This document shows positions 1 through 7,891 of a stretch of 64,000 bases of DNA, in pieces. The notes under the pieces are model-generated. The model saw only the letters and a program-made list of their open reading frames with translations, ran no database searches and was not told the DNA's origin. How positions within the stretch are numbered: position 1 is the first letter of the stretch; every line of letters starts with the position of its first letter. The DNA comes from Microbacterium sufflavum (GTDB taxonomy: Bacteria; Actinomycetota; Actinomycetes; Actinomycetales; Microbacteriaceae): the NCBI RefSeq assembly GCF_023101165.1, contig NZ_CP078076.1, positions 992,001 to 1,056,000 of the forward strand, written 5' to 3'. Position numbers and translations under genes: made by a program.

Positions 1-164
1 CGCGGCAGCAGCCCGAGCACCGCGAGCGAGGTGAGGGTCTTGCCGGAGCCCGACTCGCCCGCGAGGCCGTGGATGCGCCCGGCCTCGAGCTCGAGCGACA
101 CGCCCTTCACGAGCGGACGGCCGATGTCGACCGTGAGATCGCGGATGCTCAGCGCGGCGGTCAT
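1..164 (-). CDS. Peptide-type ABC transporter ATP-binding protein (N-terminal part, cut by window edge)
   Basis: Only the first 54 or so residues are inside the window; the gene continues to the left. The protein begins MTAALSIRDLTVDIGRP and shows a Walker A loop, GESGSGKT, at about residues 36-43, which binds ATP. It is the energising subunit of the importer encoded by the next three genes. Its ATG overlaps the TGA of the upstream permease (ATGA at 161-164), so the two are translationally coupled. Dipeptide/oligopeptide importers of this family often carry one or two such ATPases; whether this is a fused double-domain form cannot be seen here. The family is clear and the substrate is inferred from the operon. 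Confidence 0.9.
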   Translation of the reverse strand, partial: MTAALSIRDLTVDIGRPLVKGVSLELEAGRIHGLAGESGSGKTLTSLAVLGLLP

Positions 165-1072
165 GCGGGCACCCCCGTCGCGGAGGCCTGGTGGTCGGCC
201 TCCTTCTCGTGCGTGACCTCGGCGGTCGGGTCGAGCACGTCGCGCATCGCATCGCCGAGGAAGTTGAACGCCAGCACGACCGTGAGGATCGCGAGACCGG
301 GGAACACCCCGAGCCACCAGGCGTCGAAGTTCTGCATGGCCCCCGAGATCATCGACCCCCACTCGGCGGTGGGCGGCTGCGCGCCGAGGCCGAGGAAGGA
401 GAGGCCGGAGAGCAGCAGGATCGCGGCGCCGATGTCGAGCGTGGCGAGCACGAGCACGGGCCCGGCGATGTTGGGGAGTATGTCGACGAACAGGGTCCGC
501 AGCGGCGAGTGGCCGAGCAGGCGTCCGGCGATCACGTAGTTCTGTCCGCGCAGGCCGAGCACGATGCTGCGGGTGACGCGGGCGTACTGCGGCCACGACA
601 CCACGATCGCCGCGATTACCGCGTTGAACAGCGACGGGCCGAGCGACGCGGCGACCACCATCGCGAGGATCACGGTCGGGAACGCCATGAAGAGGTCGGT
701 GATGCGCATCAGCGTCTCGTCGACCGCGCGGCCGAAGTAGCCCGCGACGGCGCCGATCAGCGTGCCGATGATCATCGCCGCGATCACGAGCATGAGCGCG
801 AGCGGCAGGCTCACCGTCGCTCCGGTCATGAGTCGCGAGAAGATGTCGCGGCCGTTGCCGTCGGTGCCGAGGATCGTGTCGATGCCCGGCTCCTGCAGTC
901 GCGGCAGCACCTGCGCGTTCGGCGGGTACGGCACCCACCACTGCGCCGTGAAGGCGATGACGATCCAGGCCGCCGCGATCACGGTGCCGATGATGCCGAG
1001 CGGGGTGCGCCAGGCGCGGGGCCAGCGGAAGCGGAAGCGCCAGGGGCCGGCGGCGGCGTCGATGCGGCTCAT
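161..1072 (-). CDS. ABC transporter permease, DppC type
   Basis: This is a 303-residue inner-membrane subunit of a dipeptide/oligopeptide-type importer. A cytoplasmic N-terminus with a hydrophobic first segment is followed by five more membrane spans; the motif ILGTDGNGRDIFSRL and the EAA-like loop near RLLGHSPLRTL, which contacts the ATPase, are typical of DppC. The start at MSRIDAAAG was chosen because its ATG overlaps the TGA of the preceding permease (1069-1072), whereas longer reading has no membrane-protein character. It is the second of two permeases and lies between the DppB-like gene and the ATPase. The substrate could be peptides, nickel or another small solute; the sequence alone does not decide. 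Confidence 0.93.
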   Translation of the reverse strand: MSRIDAAAGPWRFRFRWPRAWRTPLGIIGTVIAAAWIVIAFTAQWWVPYPPNAQVLPRLQEPGIDTILGTDGNGRDIFSRLMTGATVSLPLALMLVIAAMIIGTLIGAVAGYFGRAVDETLMRITDLFMAFPTVILAMVVAASLGPSLFNAVIAAIVVSWPQYARVTRSIVLGLRGQNYVIAGRLLGHSPLRTLFVDILPNIAGPVLVLATLDIGAAILLLSGLSFLGLGAQPPTAEWGSMISGAMQNFDAWWLGVFPGLAILTVVLAFNFLGDAMRDVLDPTAEVTHEKEADHQASATGVPA

Positions 1073-2130
1073 GCGATCCTCACTCTCGGGTCGAGCACGC
1101 CGTAGAGCAGGTCGACGATGAAGTTGATGAGGAGGTAGATGACGCCGACGACCAGACCGACGCCCATGATGCCGGGCAGGTCGAGGTTCGCGGCGGAGTT
1201 GTAGGCGTACGTGCCCAGGCCCGGCCACGCGAACACCGACTCCACGAGCACGGTGCCCGACAGCAGGGCCCCGAATGCGACGCCCACCACGGTGAGGATC
1301 GGCAGCGAGGCTCCACGGAGCACGTAGTCGAGGATGACGCGCAGGGCCGGAAGCCCCTTGGCGCGGGCGGCCCGCACGTAGTCGCTGCCCAGCACCTCCA
1401 GCACCGACGTGCGGATGAACCGGGTGAGCAGGCCGATCGTCACGAGCGAGAGCACCATGACGGGAAGGGCGAGGTGGGCGAGCGCATCGAAGAAGCCGAC
1501 GCCGTCGCCGTTGAGCAGGTAGTCGACCGTGTAGAGCCCGGTCACGCGCGGCGGCGGGGTGATCGACGGCGAGATGCGCCCCGAGCCCGGCGCGATGCGC
1601 AGCTCCAGGAAGAAGACGTAGAAGCTGACCAGCGCGAGCCAGAAGGTGGGGACGCTGAGGCCGACGAGGGTGACCACGCGGATGACCTGGTCGGTGACCA
1701 GGCCCCGGCGGTAGGCGGCGAGCGTGCCGAGCACGATGCTGACCGCGAGGCTGACGATGATCGCCCCGATCGCGATCTCGATCGTCGCGGGCACCGCGGT
1801 GGCGAGGTCGCTGGTGACCGGGCGTCCGGTCACCAGCGACGTGCCGAGGTCCCCGCGGAGCAGGTTCCCCATATAGATGAAGTACTGCACGAACAGTGGC
1901 TGGTCGAGTCCGTTCGCCTTGATGAACGCCTCGCGCGTCGCCGGGTTCTGCGACGCGCCCTCACCGAGGGCGGCCGAGACCGGGTCTCCCGGCACCAGGT
2001 TGGTGAGCGCGAACGTGACGATCGTCACGCCCACCAACAGGAGCAGGGAGGTCCCGGCCCGCCGCAGCAGGTATCCGACGAGAGGCGAACGGCGCCGCTG
2101 CGCCTGCCTCTGCACGGCCACTGTCGTCAT
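1069..2130 (-). CDS. ABC transporter permease, DppB type
   Basis: This 353-residue permease starts MTTVAVQRQ and has a first membrane span at about residues 20-40, then the conserved TNLVPGDPV segment that follows it in DppB/OppB proteins. The EAA loop is visible near the C-terminus (DYVRAARAKGLP). It forms the import channel with the DppC-like subunit, whose gene overlaps its stop by 4 bp. The start lies 11 bases after the stop of the lipoprotein gene, so one transcript is likely. The family is certain; the imported solute is inferred to be a di- or oligopeptide. Confidence 0.93.
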   Translation of the reverse strand: MTTVAVQRQAQRRRSPLVGYLLRRAGTSLLLLVGVTIVTFALTNLVPGDPVSAALGEGASQNPATREAFIKANGLDQPLFVQYFIYMGNLLRGDLGTSLVTGRPVTSDLATAVPATIEIAIGAIIVSLAVSIVLGTLAAYRRGLVTDQVIRVVTLVGLSVPTFWLALVSFYVFFLELRIAPGSGRISPSITPPPRVTGLYTVDYLLNGDGVGFFDALAHLALPVMVLSLVTIGLLTRFIRTSVLEVLGSDYVRAARAKGLPALRVILDYVLRGASLPILTVVGVAFGALLSGTVLVESVFAWPGLGTYAYNSAANLDLPGIMGVGLVVGVIYLLINFIVDLLYGVLDPRVRIA

Positions 2131-2141
2131 GGAAGGTCCGT

Positions 2142-3728
2142 TCAGCCGGCCGGGGCGATCTCGGCGATGTCCATCTCCCACACGGAGTTGTACACGGCAC
2201 CGGTCACGTCGCTCGCGGAGGAGATGTTGCGGCCGGGGACGATGAGCGGCACGAACGGACCCTGCTCCTGCATCGCCTCGGCGAACTCGGTGAACGCGGC
2301 CTCGCGCTGCGCGGGATCGGTGGCGCTCGCGGCACCCGCCGCGATGCCCGCGATCTCCGGGTTGGCCTCGGCCGCCCAGCCGGCGCGCAGGCCGACCTTC
2401 AGACCGGGAGCGAAGGGGAGGAAGTTCGCCGAGTCGGCGTAGTCCGGACCCCAGAACCACAGACCGAAGCCCTCGGTGCCGTTGACGTACGCGTCGAGCT
2501 CGGTCGCGAACGGGGCCGGGGCGAGCTCGACCGTGATGCCGGCGTCTTCGAGCTGCGCCTGCACGCGCTCCGCGAGCGGGGTGAACTCCACGCCGCCGAC
2601 CGGGTAGTCGTTCGGGAACTGCAGCTTCAGCGTCTGTCCGGTGTAGCCGGCCTCGGCGAGCGCGGCCTTCGCCTTGTCGAGGTCCTGCTCCACGCCGCCG
2701 TCGAGTGCACCCTCGAATCCGGGCGGGATCACGCCCGTCGCCTGCACGGCGCCCGCACCGGCGAGCTCGAGCAGCGCGTCGTAGTCGAGCGCGTAGCGGA
2801 TCGCCTCGGCGATCTTCACGTTGGCCAGCTCGCCGGCTACGGCGGGCGACTGGTTCAGCAGCAGGAAGATGGTCTGGCCCGACGGGACCGAGTCGACCGT
2901 GATGTCGTCGCCGAGGCCCGCGACCTGGTCGCCGTTGAGGTCCATCGCGACCATCGAGTCGCCGCCCTTGAGGTTGGCGAGCTGCGTGGCGCTCTCCGAC
3001 ACGTTGCGCACCACCACGCGGCTGTAGGCCGACTTCTCGTCGCCGTTGTACTCGTCGTTGCTCTTCAGGACCACCTGCGAGCTGAGGTCGAGCGTGTCGA
3101 GCACGAACGGCCCGGAGCCCGCGGACTCGCCGTCGAGGAACTCCTGCGCCGAGTCGGTGCCGTCGATCGCGCCGCCGTTCTCGATCACCACGTCGGAGTT
3201 CACGATGCCGAGGGCCGGGTTCGCGAGGATGGCCGGGAGCTGCAGCAGCGGGGTCTCGGACGTGAACCGGATGGTCTTGTCGTCGACCTCGGTGATGGTG
3301 AGGCCGCCGAGCAGGAAGTTGGGCTTGGCGTCTTCCATGCCCTGGATGCGCTGCAGCGAGAACACGACGTCCTTCGCCTCGACGGGCGAGCCGTCGGAGA
3401 ACACGCGGTCGCCCTCGAGCGTGAAGGTGAACTCGGTCGCGGCATCGTTCTGCTCCCACGAGGCGAGACCGGGGACCGGCGTGGAGACGTCGGAGCCCTC
3501 GAAGTCGACGAGGGTCTCGTACAGGGCCTTCGCGATCATGTTGCCGGTCGGGTCGTAGGTGTGACCGGGGTCGGCGGTCTCGATCGAGAACGCAGTGTCG
3601 ATGACGAGCGAGTCGGAGCCCTGGGACGAGTCGGAGTTGTTCGCCGAGTTCCCTCCCGAGCAACCCGCGAGCGCCAGGAGCGCGACGGCTCCGAGCGCGA
3701 TGACCGGCGTGAAACGGCGTGACGACAT
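2142..3728 (-). CDS. Solute-binding lipoprotein of peptide-type ABC transporter (SBP family 5)
   Basis: This 528-residue binding protein is exported and lipid-anchored: the N-terminus MSSRRFTPVIA is followed by a lipobox LALAGC with Cys at residue 23. The body is of the family 5 type (DppA/OppA), about 500 residues, with the usual YDPTGNMIAKALYETLV region. The start at 3728 is preferred over an upstream in-frame codon because a GGAGG sequence lies six bases before it and the signal peptide then has normal length. It is the first gene of the operon; the regulator at 3881 diverges from it. It captures the solute outside the membrane and hands it to the two permeases. Confidence 0.93.
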   Translation of the reverse strand: MSSRRFTPVIALGAVALLALAGCSGGNSANNSDSSQGSDSLVIDTAFSIETADPGHTYDPTGNMIAKALYETLVDFEGSDVSTPVPGLASWEQNDAATEFTFTLEGDRVFSDGSPVEAKDVVFSLQRIQGMEDAKPNFLLGGLTITEVDDKTIRFTSETPLLQLPAILANPALGIVNSDVVIENGGAIDGTDSAQEFLDGESAGSGPFVLDTLDLSSQVVLKSNDEYNGDEKSAYSRVVVRNVSESATQLANLKGGDSMVAMDLNGDQVAGLGDDITVDSVPSGQTIFLLLNQSPAVAGELANVKIAEAIRYALDYDALLELAGAGAVQATGVIPPGFEGALDGGVEQDLDKAKAALAEAGYTGQTLKLQFPNDYPVGGVEFTPLAERVQAQLEDAGITVELAPAPFATELDAYVNGTEGFGLWFWGPDYADSANFLPFAPGLKVGLRAGWAAEANPEIAGIAAGAASATDPAQREAAFTEFAEAMQEQGPFVPLIVPGRNISSASDVTGAVYNSVWEMDIAEIAPAG

Positions 3729-3798
3729 GAGGGCCTCCAAGGGCGAGGAGTACATTCGGGTTCCGGTGATGTCCGATGTGGACGACCGGTGATCAGAT

Positions 3799-3813
3799 TC
3801 GCATCATATGCGA
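3799..3813. promoter_or_regulatory. Short palindrome in the promoter region of the peptide ABC operon
   Basis: Six-base arms TCGCAT and ATGCGA are separated by three bases. The site lies about 71 bases before the lipoprotein start, in the divergent region shared with the Lrp-type regulator, so it may be an operator or overlap the promoter. The binding protein is unknown. Confidence 0.4.
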
Positions 3814-3818
3814 CGATG

Positions 3819-3920
3819 TGTCCAGCAAGTGCGGGTCACATCGGCACGCTTTGTCCAGAACCTCGGATGTCAGGAGCAATATGTCCAGCAAGGATGCGGA
3901 TCCGTCGAAGCTTTCTGGAC
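3819..3920. promoter_or_regulatory. Helically phased GTCCAG boxes, probable Lrp-type operator
   Basis: The sequence TGTCCAG occurs at 3819, 3852 and 3882, and an inverted copy (TTCTGGAC) ends at 3920. Centres are about 33, 30 and 31 bases apart, close to three DNA turns, which fits a protein octamer wrapping DNA as Lrp/AsnC proteins do. The third box overlaps the start codon of the regulator gene and the fourth lies in its coding region. I infer autoregulation and control of the divergent importer. Confidence 0.5.
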
Positions 3921-4468
3921 GAAGTGCCGCCCCACTGGATGAGACGGCGTACAGAATCCTCGATGTGCTGCGTGATAACGGTCGCGTCTCGATCGCCGCA
4001 CTGGCCGAGAAGGTCGGCATCTCCCGCGCCAGCGCGTACACCCGGGTCGAGTCCCTGGTGCACGACGGCGTCATCACCGGCTTCAGCGCCCGCGTCGATC
4101 ACGCCAAGGCCGGACTCTCGATCGGCGCGCTCGTGTTCGTCACGGTCATGCCTCAGGCCTGGGCCTCGTTCCGGGAGCGCATCATCGAGATGCCCGACGT
4201 GGAGTGGTGCGCCATCACCACGGGCGAGCACGACGCGATGCTGCTGATCCGCGCGGTCGACGTCAGCGGGGTGCACGAGTTCTCCACCGGGGTGATCGCG
4301 CAGCTGCCCGAGGTGCGCACCGTGGTCAGCGTCGTGGTGCTCGACGAGGTGGTCCGCCGCCCCTACCTGCTGCCCGCCGACCTCCCGGAGCGCGACACCG
4401 AGGTGCCGCTCGGCATGACCCGCTGGACGCCCGCCTCCCCCGGCCGCGACACCCTCCCGCCCCGCTGA
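3881..4468 (+). CDS. Lrp/AsnC-family transcriptional regulator
   Basis: The protein has 195 residues. After a polar N-terminus it carries the AsnC-type helix-turn-helix (DETAYRILDVLRDNG, then KVGISRASAYTRVESL) at about residues 20-65 and a C-terminal RAM/ligand domain ending near VVSVVVLDEVV. Such regulators sense amino acids or related small molecules. The ATG at 3881 is chosen because AGGAG lies at 3872-3876; the open frame extends 35 codons further upstream but without a ribosome site. It diverges from the peptide ABC operon, which is its probable target. The stop codon is part of the terminator-like palindrome at 4464-4480. Confidence 0.9.
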   Translation: MSSKDADPSKLSGRSAAPLDETAYRILDVLRDNGRVSIAALAEKVGISRASAYTRVESLVHDGVITGFSARVDHAKAGLSIGALVFVTVMPQAWASFRERIIEMPDVEWCAITTGEHDAMLLIRAVDVSGVHEFSTGVIAQLPEVRTVVSVVVLDEVVRRPYLLPADLPERDTEVPLGMTRWTPASPGRDTLPPR

Positions 4469-4479
4469 CCCGGGGTCAG
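4457..4479. repeat. Left copy of 23-bp direct repeat flanking a two-gene cassette
   Basis: This segment matches 5141-5163 at 22 of 23 bases. It includes the stop codon of the Lrp-type gene and, on the other strand, the stop codon of the small membrane-protein gene. The pair of copies suggests that the DNA between them was inserted with duplication of a target, or acquired by recombination at a shared gene end. Confidence 0.7.
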
Positions 4480-4480
4480 C
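4464..4480. terminator. Bidirectional terminator-like hairpin between convergent genes
   Basis: Perfect 7-bp arms GCTGACC and GGTCAGC surround a CGG loop. The TGA of the + gene and the TCA of the - gene are complementary parts of the stem. No T-run follows, as is usual in high-GC actinobacteria. Confidence 0.5.
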
Positions 4481-4730
4481 GCTCGGTGTCGCTCCGGCCG
4501 TATCCCTCGAGGATGAGCAGCGCAGCGAGGATCACGAGACCCACCACGAGAAGAGCGAGCCCGACCCCGGTCACGTCGACCGGATGGATCTCGAAGGACT
4601 CCGTCGCCCCGGGCACCGGTGAGGCTACGCTCACGGTTCTCGAAACGGTGAAGAAGATCCCCATCGACAGTGTGGCGACGGCAAGCACCCAGGCGCCGAG
4701 CCGCGCGAACCTCCTCGATTTCCTTGCCAC
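4476..4730 (-). CDS. Small membrane protein, unknown function
   Basis: The protein has 84 residues with two predicted membrane spans, at about 9-29 (LGAWVLAVATLSMGIFFTVS) and 53-75 (GVGLALLVVGLVILAALLIL). A polar segment of roughly 25 residues joins them, and a charged tail EGYGRSDTER follows. It starts with GTG at 4730, three bases after the stop of the upstream 130-residue gene, so the two are probably co-transcribed. I do not recognise the family. Both genes sit inside the repeat-flanked cassette and are less GC-rich than their neighbours, which points to acquisition by transfer. Confidence 0.65.
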   Translation of the reverse strand: MARKSRRFARLGAWVLAVATLSMGIFFTVSRTVSVASPVPGATESFEIHPVDVTGVGLALLVVGLVILAALLILEGYGRSDTER

Positions 4731-4733
4731 GAG

Positions 4734-5126
4734 TCACTGACCAACCGTGAAGCCCGGGACGGGGCTGAAAGCCGTCAGCACACGACTCGTCGATAGAAGC
4801 GTCTGCGCGGACCTCCCGTGCGCCTTGGTCAGCTTCCACTTCTGGATCTGATAGGTCACTCGGGTGCCGACAGCCCAAGCTTTATAGGAGGCTCCCGCGG
4901 GTGCAACCGGCGACGTCCATTGAATGGAACTCGTGACCGTCTTGTCTTCGCTGATACCGATGCCCGCGGCTACCGTCGCGGTTGAGAGACCGAATGATGC
5001 ATCAATGTGAGTGCTCACGGTGTACGAGTTCGCGATCGTGCACGTTCCTCCGCCTCCGCCACTCGCCACCTGGCAAATCCCGAGCTGCTTGCTCTTGTTC
5101 GTCACGTGTAACACGCTACCTGACAT
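4734..5126 (-). CDS. Hypothetical protein, beta-rich, possibly missing its signal peptide
   Basis: The predicted product has 130 residues, rich in Ser, Thr, Val and Gly (for example SYTVSTHIDASFGLSTATVA), the alternating pattern of a beta-sheet protein. It resembles the body of secreted actinobacterial proteins of unknown function, but no signal peptide is present. An in-frame TAA lies only two codons before the ATG at 5126, and no good ribosome site is visible. It may therefore be the truncated remnant of a longer exported protein. Two cysteines (about residues 18 and 29) flank a five-glycine run. It belongs to the repeat-flanked cassette with the small membrane protein downstream. Confidence 0.55.
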   Translation of the reverse strand: MSGSVLHVTNKSKQLGICQVASGGGGGTCTIANSYTVSTHIDASFGLSTATVAAGIGISEDKTVTSSIQWTSPVAPAGASYKAWAVGTRVTYQIQKWKLTKAHGRSAQTLLSTSRVLTAFSPVPGFTVGQ

Positions 5127-5140
5127 CGGCGCTTACGAGG

Positions 5141-5163
5141 CCGCCCCGCTGACCGGGGGTCAG
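5141..5163. repeat. Right copy of 23-bp direct repeat flanking a two-gene cassette
   Basis: This copy differs from 4457-4479 at one base. It contains CTGACC-GGG-GGTCAG, so it also folds as a short hairpin, and it supplies the stop codon (TCA at 5160-5162) of the next leftward gene. Without the cassette, a single copy would sit between the Lrp gene and that gene. Confidence 0.7.
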
Positions 5164-5519
5164 GCGGCGGAGATCTCCTCGACCACGCTCAGCTGCGGCA
5201 GGCCGTGCATCTCGTAGTGCTCGACGAGGCGGATGCGGCCGTCGTCGGTGAGCTCGAGCTCGCTCTCGCCGTCGCCGGTGACGACGGTGCCGTCGGTCTT
5301 GAGCACGTGCACGAACGACACCCAGATGGTGTCGGCGGTGCGGGTTCCGACGAACTTGCCGAACGTGACCGTGTCGCCCTCGTACCCGCCCCAGATGGCG
5401 CCGTCGCGCTCGAAGTACTCGAAGATGCTGGGGGCGTCGGGGTCGACGGCGGAGGTGGTGGACGACACCATGCGGAAGCGTCGGCCGTCGAGGGAGGGAA
5501 GGGTCGCAGTCGCAGTCAC
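5160..5519 (-). CDS. Small conserved protein, similar to so-called N-acetylglutamate synthase-like barrels
   Basis: The protein has 119 residues. It begins MTATATLPSLDGRRFRMVSS and contains FEYFERDGAIWGGYEGDTV, FGKFVGTRTADTIWVSF and a C-terminal LVEHYEMHGLPQLSVVEE. This pattern of short beta-strands is that of a family of small soluble proteins often labelled N-acetylglutamate synthase in databases, a label that lacks support from any acetyltransferase motif. The GTG at 5519 is chosen because the frame upstream reads into unlikely sequence; the ribosome site is weak. Its function is unknown. It diverges from the gene at 5598. Confidence 0.65.
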   Translation of the reverse strand: MTATATLPSLDGRRFRMVSSTTSAVDPDAPSIFEYFERDGAIWGGYEGDTVTFGKFVGTRTADTIWVSFVHVLKTDGTVVTGDGESELELTDDGRIRLVEHYEMHGLPQLSVVEEISAA

Positions 5520-5597
5520 CCCTCGATTATGGAGGATGCCGCAGACGCCGCCGCGCGGGAGGCCGGGCGCCCGGGCCCGGCCGGTACCGTGGGTCGC

Positions 5598-6569
5598 ATG
5601 GAGTGGATGGCCGACCCGAGCCCCGGCGCCTGGCTGCGCGACCGCCTCGACGACGACGTGACCGCGAGCATGCACGGCGTGGTGCCGCGCGGGTTCCCCG
5701 CCTACGCGCGCGTGTTCCATCCGGGGGTCGTGCGCTCCCTGCCCGACCGCCCGTACCCCACCCCCGACGAGTGGGAGCGCCTGCCGGAACCCGAGCGCCG
5801 CCGGCTCGACGCGCAGTTCTCCGGCGAGCGCGTGACCTGGGCCGACACCGCCGCGGTCTTCGGCACCACGATGCACGCACTGGCACAGTGGCAGCGGATC
5901 GTGCGCACCCCGGTCGACGGCGACTGGCGCACCCGGATCGGCCCGGACGGGCGCGAGTACAACGCCCCTGCGGAGGGGGAGCTCGACCCCGACCTGCTGT
6001 CCGTGCTGGCGGGCCACCTCGCCGCGCACACCGCGACACCCGACGCGGGGGTCGCGGCGCTGTGGGAGGGATGGGGCGGGCTGGTCGGCTTCTTCGGACA
6101 GACGCCGTCGCGCGCGTTCCTCGGGTTCGACGACGACCCCCACCACCGGGCGATGCTGGAGCGCAGCACCCACGATCCGTTCAACAACGGCTTCCGCAAG
6201 CCCACCTGGCAGGAGGGCATCCTGTCACGCGAGATCTCGGAGGGGCCCCGGTTGCGGCTCCCCCAGCGCGACCACGTGCCGTTCACCGCCGGAGCATCGG
6301 AGTTCGCCGATCCGGACTGGGTCCTGCGGGCGCCGTGGCGCGACCTCGCCGCCGAGGAGCACGGGTTCCCGCCGTCGGCGCAGAGTCCGAGCCTGCTGTG
6401 GCCCGACGACCGCGCCTGGGTCATGGTCTCGGAGATCGACTTCGACTCGACGATCGTCGCGGGCTCGCCCGAGCTCGTCCGCGCGATCTGCACGGACGAG
6501 CGGCTGGAGGCGCTGGCCCTGCGCGAGGGCGCCGACCTCACGTGGGACGCCGACGAGGTGAACCGGTGA
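5598..6569 (+). CDS. Conserved hypothetical protein
   Basis: This soluble protein has 323 residues, is rich in Trp and Asp, and has no signal peptide or membrane span. It starts MEWMADPSPGAWLRDRL and contains FGTTMHALAQWQRIVRTP and WEGWGGLVGFFGQ. Codon use is strongly GC3-biased like neighbouring genes, so it is real, but I do not recognise a catalytic motif. The stop overlaps the GTG of the next gene by GTGA at 6566-6569, so the pair is translationally coupled. In actinobacteria proteins of this kind are widespread and uncharacterised. Confidence 0.75.
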   Translation: MEWMADPSPGAWLRDRLDDDVTASMHGVVPRGFPAYARVFHPGVVRSLPDRPYPTPDEWERLPEPERRRLDAQFSGERVTWADTAAVFGTTMHALAQWQRIVRTPVDGDWRTRIGPDGREYNAPAEGELDPDLLSVLAGHLAAHTATPDAGVAALWEGWGGLVGFFGQTPSRAFLGFDDDPHHRAMLERSTHDPFNNGFRKPTWQEGILSREISEGPRLRLPQRDHVPFTAGASEFADPDWVLRAPWRDLAAEEHGFPPSAQSPSLLWPDDRAWVMVSEIDFDSTIVAGSPELVRAICTDERLEALALREGADLTWDADEVNR

Positions 6570-7675
6570 CGGCGCCCGCTCCAGCGCCGAGCTTCGACGC
6601 CCGTCCCCTCACGGAACCGGTCGACCCGGCCGCCGTGCGCGCCTTCGCCGCCGAGCTGCGGTCGCGGCGCACATCGGGCATGGCGGTGTCCTCCATCATC
6701 GCGATCGTCGCCGTGTCGATCGCCGGGCTGGTGATGCTGCCGATCCTGTTCACGGTGGTGCTGAGCCTGGCCGCATCCACCGGATCCCCCGGCGCGGCCG
6801 CGATCCCGCTCGTGCTGATCGTGCTGCTCGCGGCCGCGGTCGGCGTGCTCATCTGGATGGCCGTGCGCAACGGTCAGGCCACCCGCTACCGGCTGCACCG
6901 CTTCGCCCAGGCCAACGGCATGACGTACGAGCCGCGCGTGGACGACCCGCCGCTGCCCGGCATGATCTTCCAGCTGGGCCGGTCGCGCCTCGCCACGGAC
7001 CTGGTGCGCGGCAGCCACCCGCGGTTCGTGGAGTTCGGCAACTACCAGTACACGGTGCAGTCGGGGAAGAACTCCACGACCTACCGCTGGGGCTACGTGG
7101 CCGTGAAGCTCGACGTGCCGCTGCCCAACATCGTGCTCGACGCGACGGGCAACAACGGCTTCGGCTCCAACCTGCCGGCGTCGTTCCAGCGGGCGCAGCG
7201 GCTGTCGCTCGAGGGCGACTTCGACCGGCACTTCACCCTGTACTGCCCCGAGGGCTACGAGCAGGATGCGCTCTACCTCTTCACGCCCGACATCATGGCG
7301 CGGTTCATCGACAACGCCGCTCAGCTCGACGTGGAGATCGTCGACGACTGGCTGTTCCTGTACACGCAGCGCAAGGCGTCGACGCTGGATCCGGCGACGT
7401 GGGCGTGGCTGTTCGGCGCGGTCGGCGCGCTGCTGACGAAGTTCGACCAGTGGGCGCGATGGCGCGACGATCGGCTGGCTGCGCAGCGGACGCCGCCCGT
7501 CACGGCGGGATCCTCCGGCGGGCACGCACTGCCGTTCGCTCCGCCGGTCGGCCTGCTGACTCCGCCGCCGGGCGTCGCGCCGCAGGGACGACGCCTCAAG
7601 CGCACCGGGACGTGGCTTCCCCTGATCGTGGTGATCGGCTTCGCGGCGTTCTGGTTGCTGACGCGCTGGAACTGA
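6566..7675 (+). CDS. Membrane protein of unknown function (DUF3137-like body)
   Basis: The protein has 369 residues. Two membrane spans lie at about residues 38-68 and 78-100, a soluble domain follows, and a last span (TWLPLIVVIGFAAFWLL) ends the chain. The soluble part includes LSLEGDFDRHFTLYCPEGYE and DALYLFTPDIMARFID, a signature I associate with DUF3137-like proteins. A proline-rich linker (about 315-340) precedes the final span. The start is a GTG overlapping the previous stop. Function is unknown; the coupling to the 5598 gene suggests a shared role at the membrane. Confidence 0.72.
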   Translation: MTAPAPAPSFDARPLTEPVDPAAVRAFAAELRSRRTSGMAVSSIIAIVAVSIAGLVMLPILFTVVLSLAASTGSPGAAAIPLVLIVLLAAAVGVLIWMAVRNGQATRYRLHRFAQANGMTYEPRVDDPPLPGMIFQLGRSRLATDLVRGSHPRFVEFGNYQYTVQSGKNSTTYRWGYVAVKLDVPLPNIVLDATGNNGFGSNLPASFQRAQRLSLEGDFDRHFTLYCPEGYEQDALYLFTPDIMARFIDNAAQLDVEIVDDWLFLYTQRKASTLDPATWAWLFGAVGALLTKFDQWARWRDDRLAAQRTPPVTAGSSGGHALPFAPPVGLLTPPPGVAPQGRRLKRTGTWLPLIVVIGFAAFWLLTRWN

Positions 7676-7689
7676 CCGCGTGCGAAGTG

Positions 7690-7724
7690 GGGGTGGGTGT
7701 CGTCTGGGGATCGACTCCCACCCC
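7690..7724. terminator. Terminator-like hairpin downstream of the 6566 membrane-protein gene
   Basis: Thirteen-base arms (7690-7702 and 7712-7724) pair with one mismatch. The hairpin starts 15 bases after the stop codon. The rest of 7725-7891 holds nothing I can identify. Confidence 0.5.
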
Positions 7725-7891
7725 ATCCCCCCTCGGGATCGAAAGGAATTCCGACGTTCCCTCCGCATGACGGCGATGCCGTCGCGCCCGCCAGGTCAGC
7801 TGGGGACTGACACCGGGAGGCGCCTGCCCAGGATGGTATACCGGTCGACGTTGCGTCCTGTTGCGTCCATGCGCCGGAATGGACCGCTCGC

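Noticed and set aside
4476..5126. Toxin-antitoxin pair
   Set aside because: Neither protein has a known toxin or antitoxin motif and the larger one is beta-rich and possibly truncated; only size and pairing suggested it.
5702..7768. 688-residue open frame opposite the 5598 and 6566 genes
   Set aside because: Antisense shadow; the + strand reading gives membrane spans and a coupled start.
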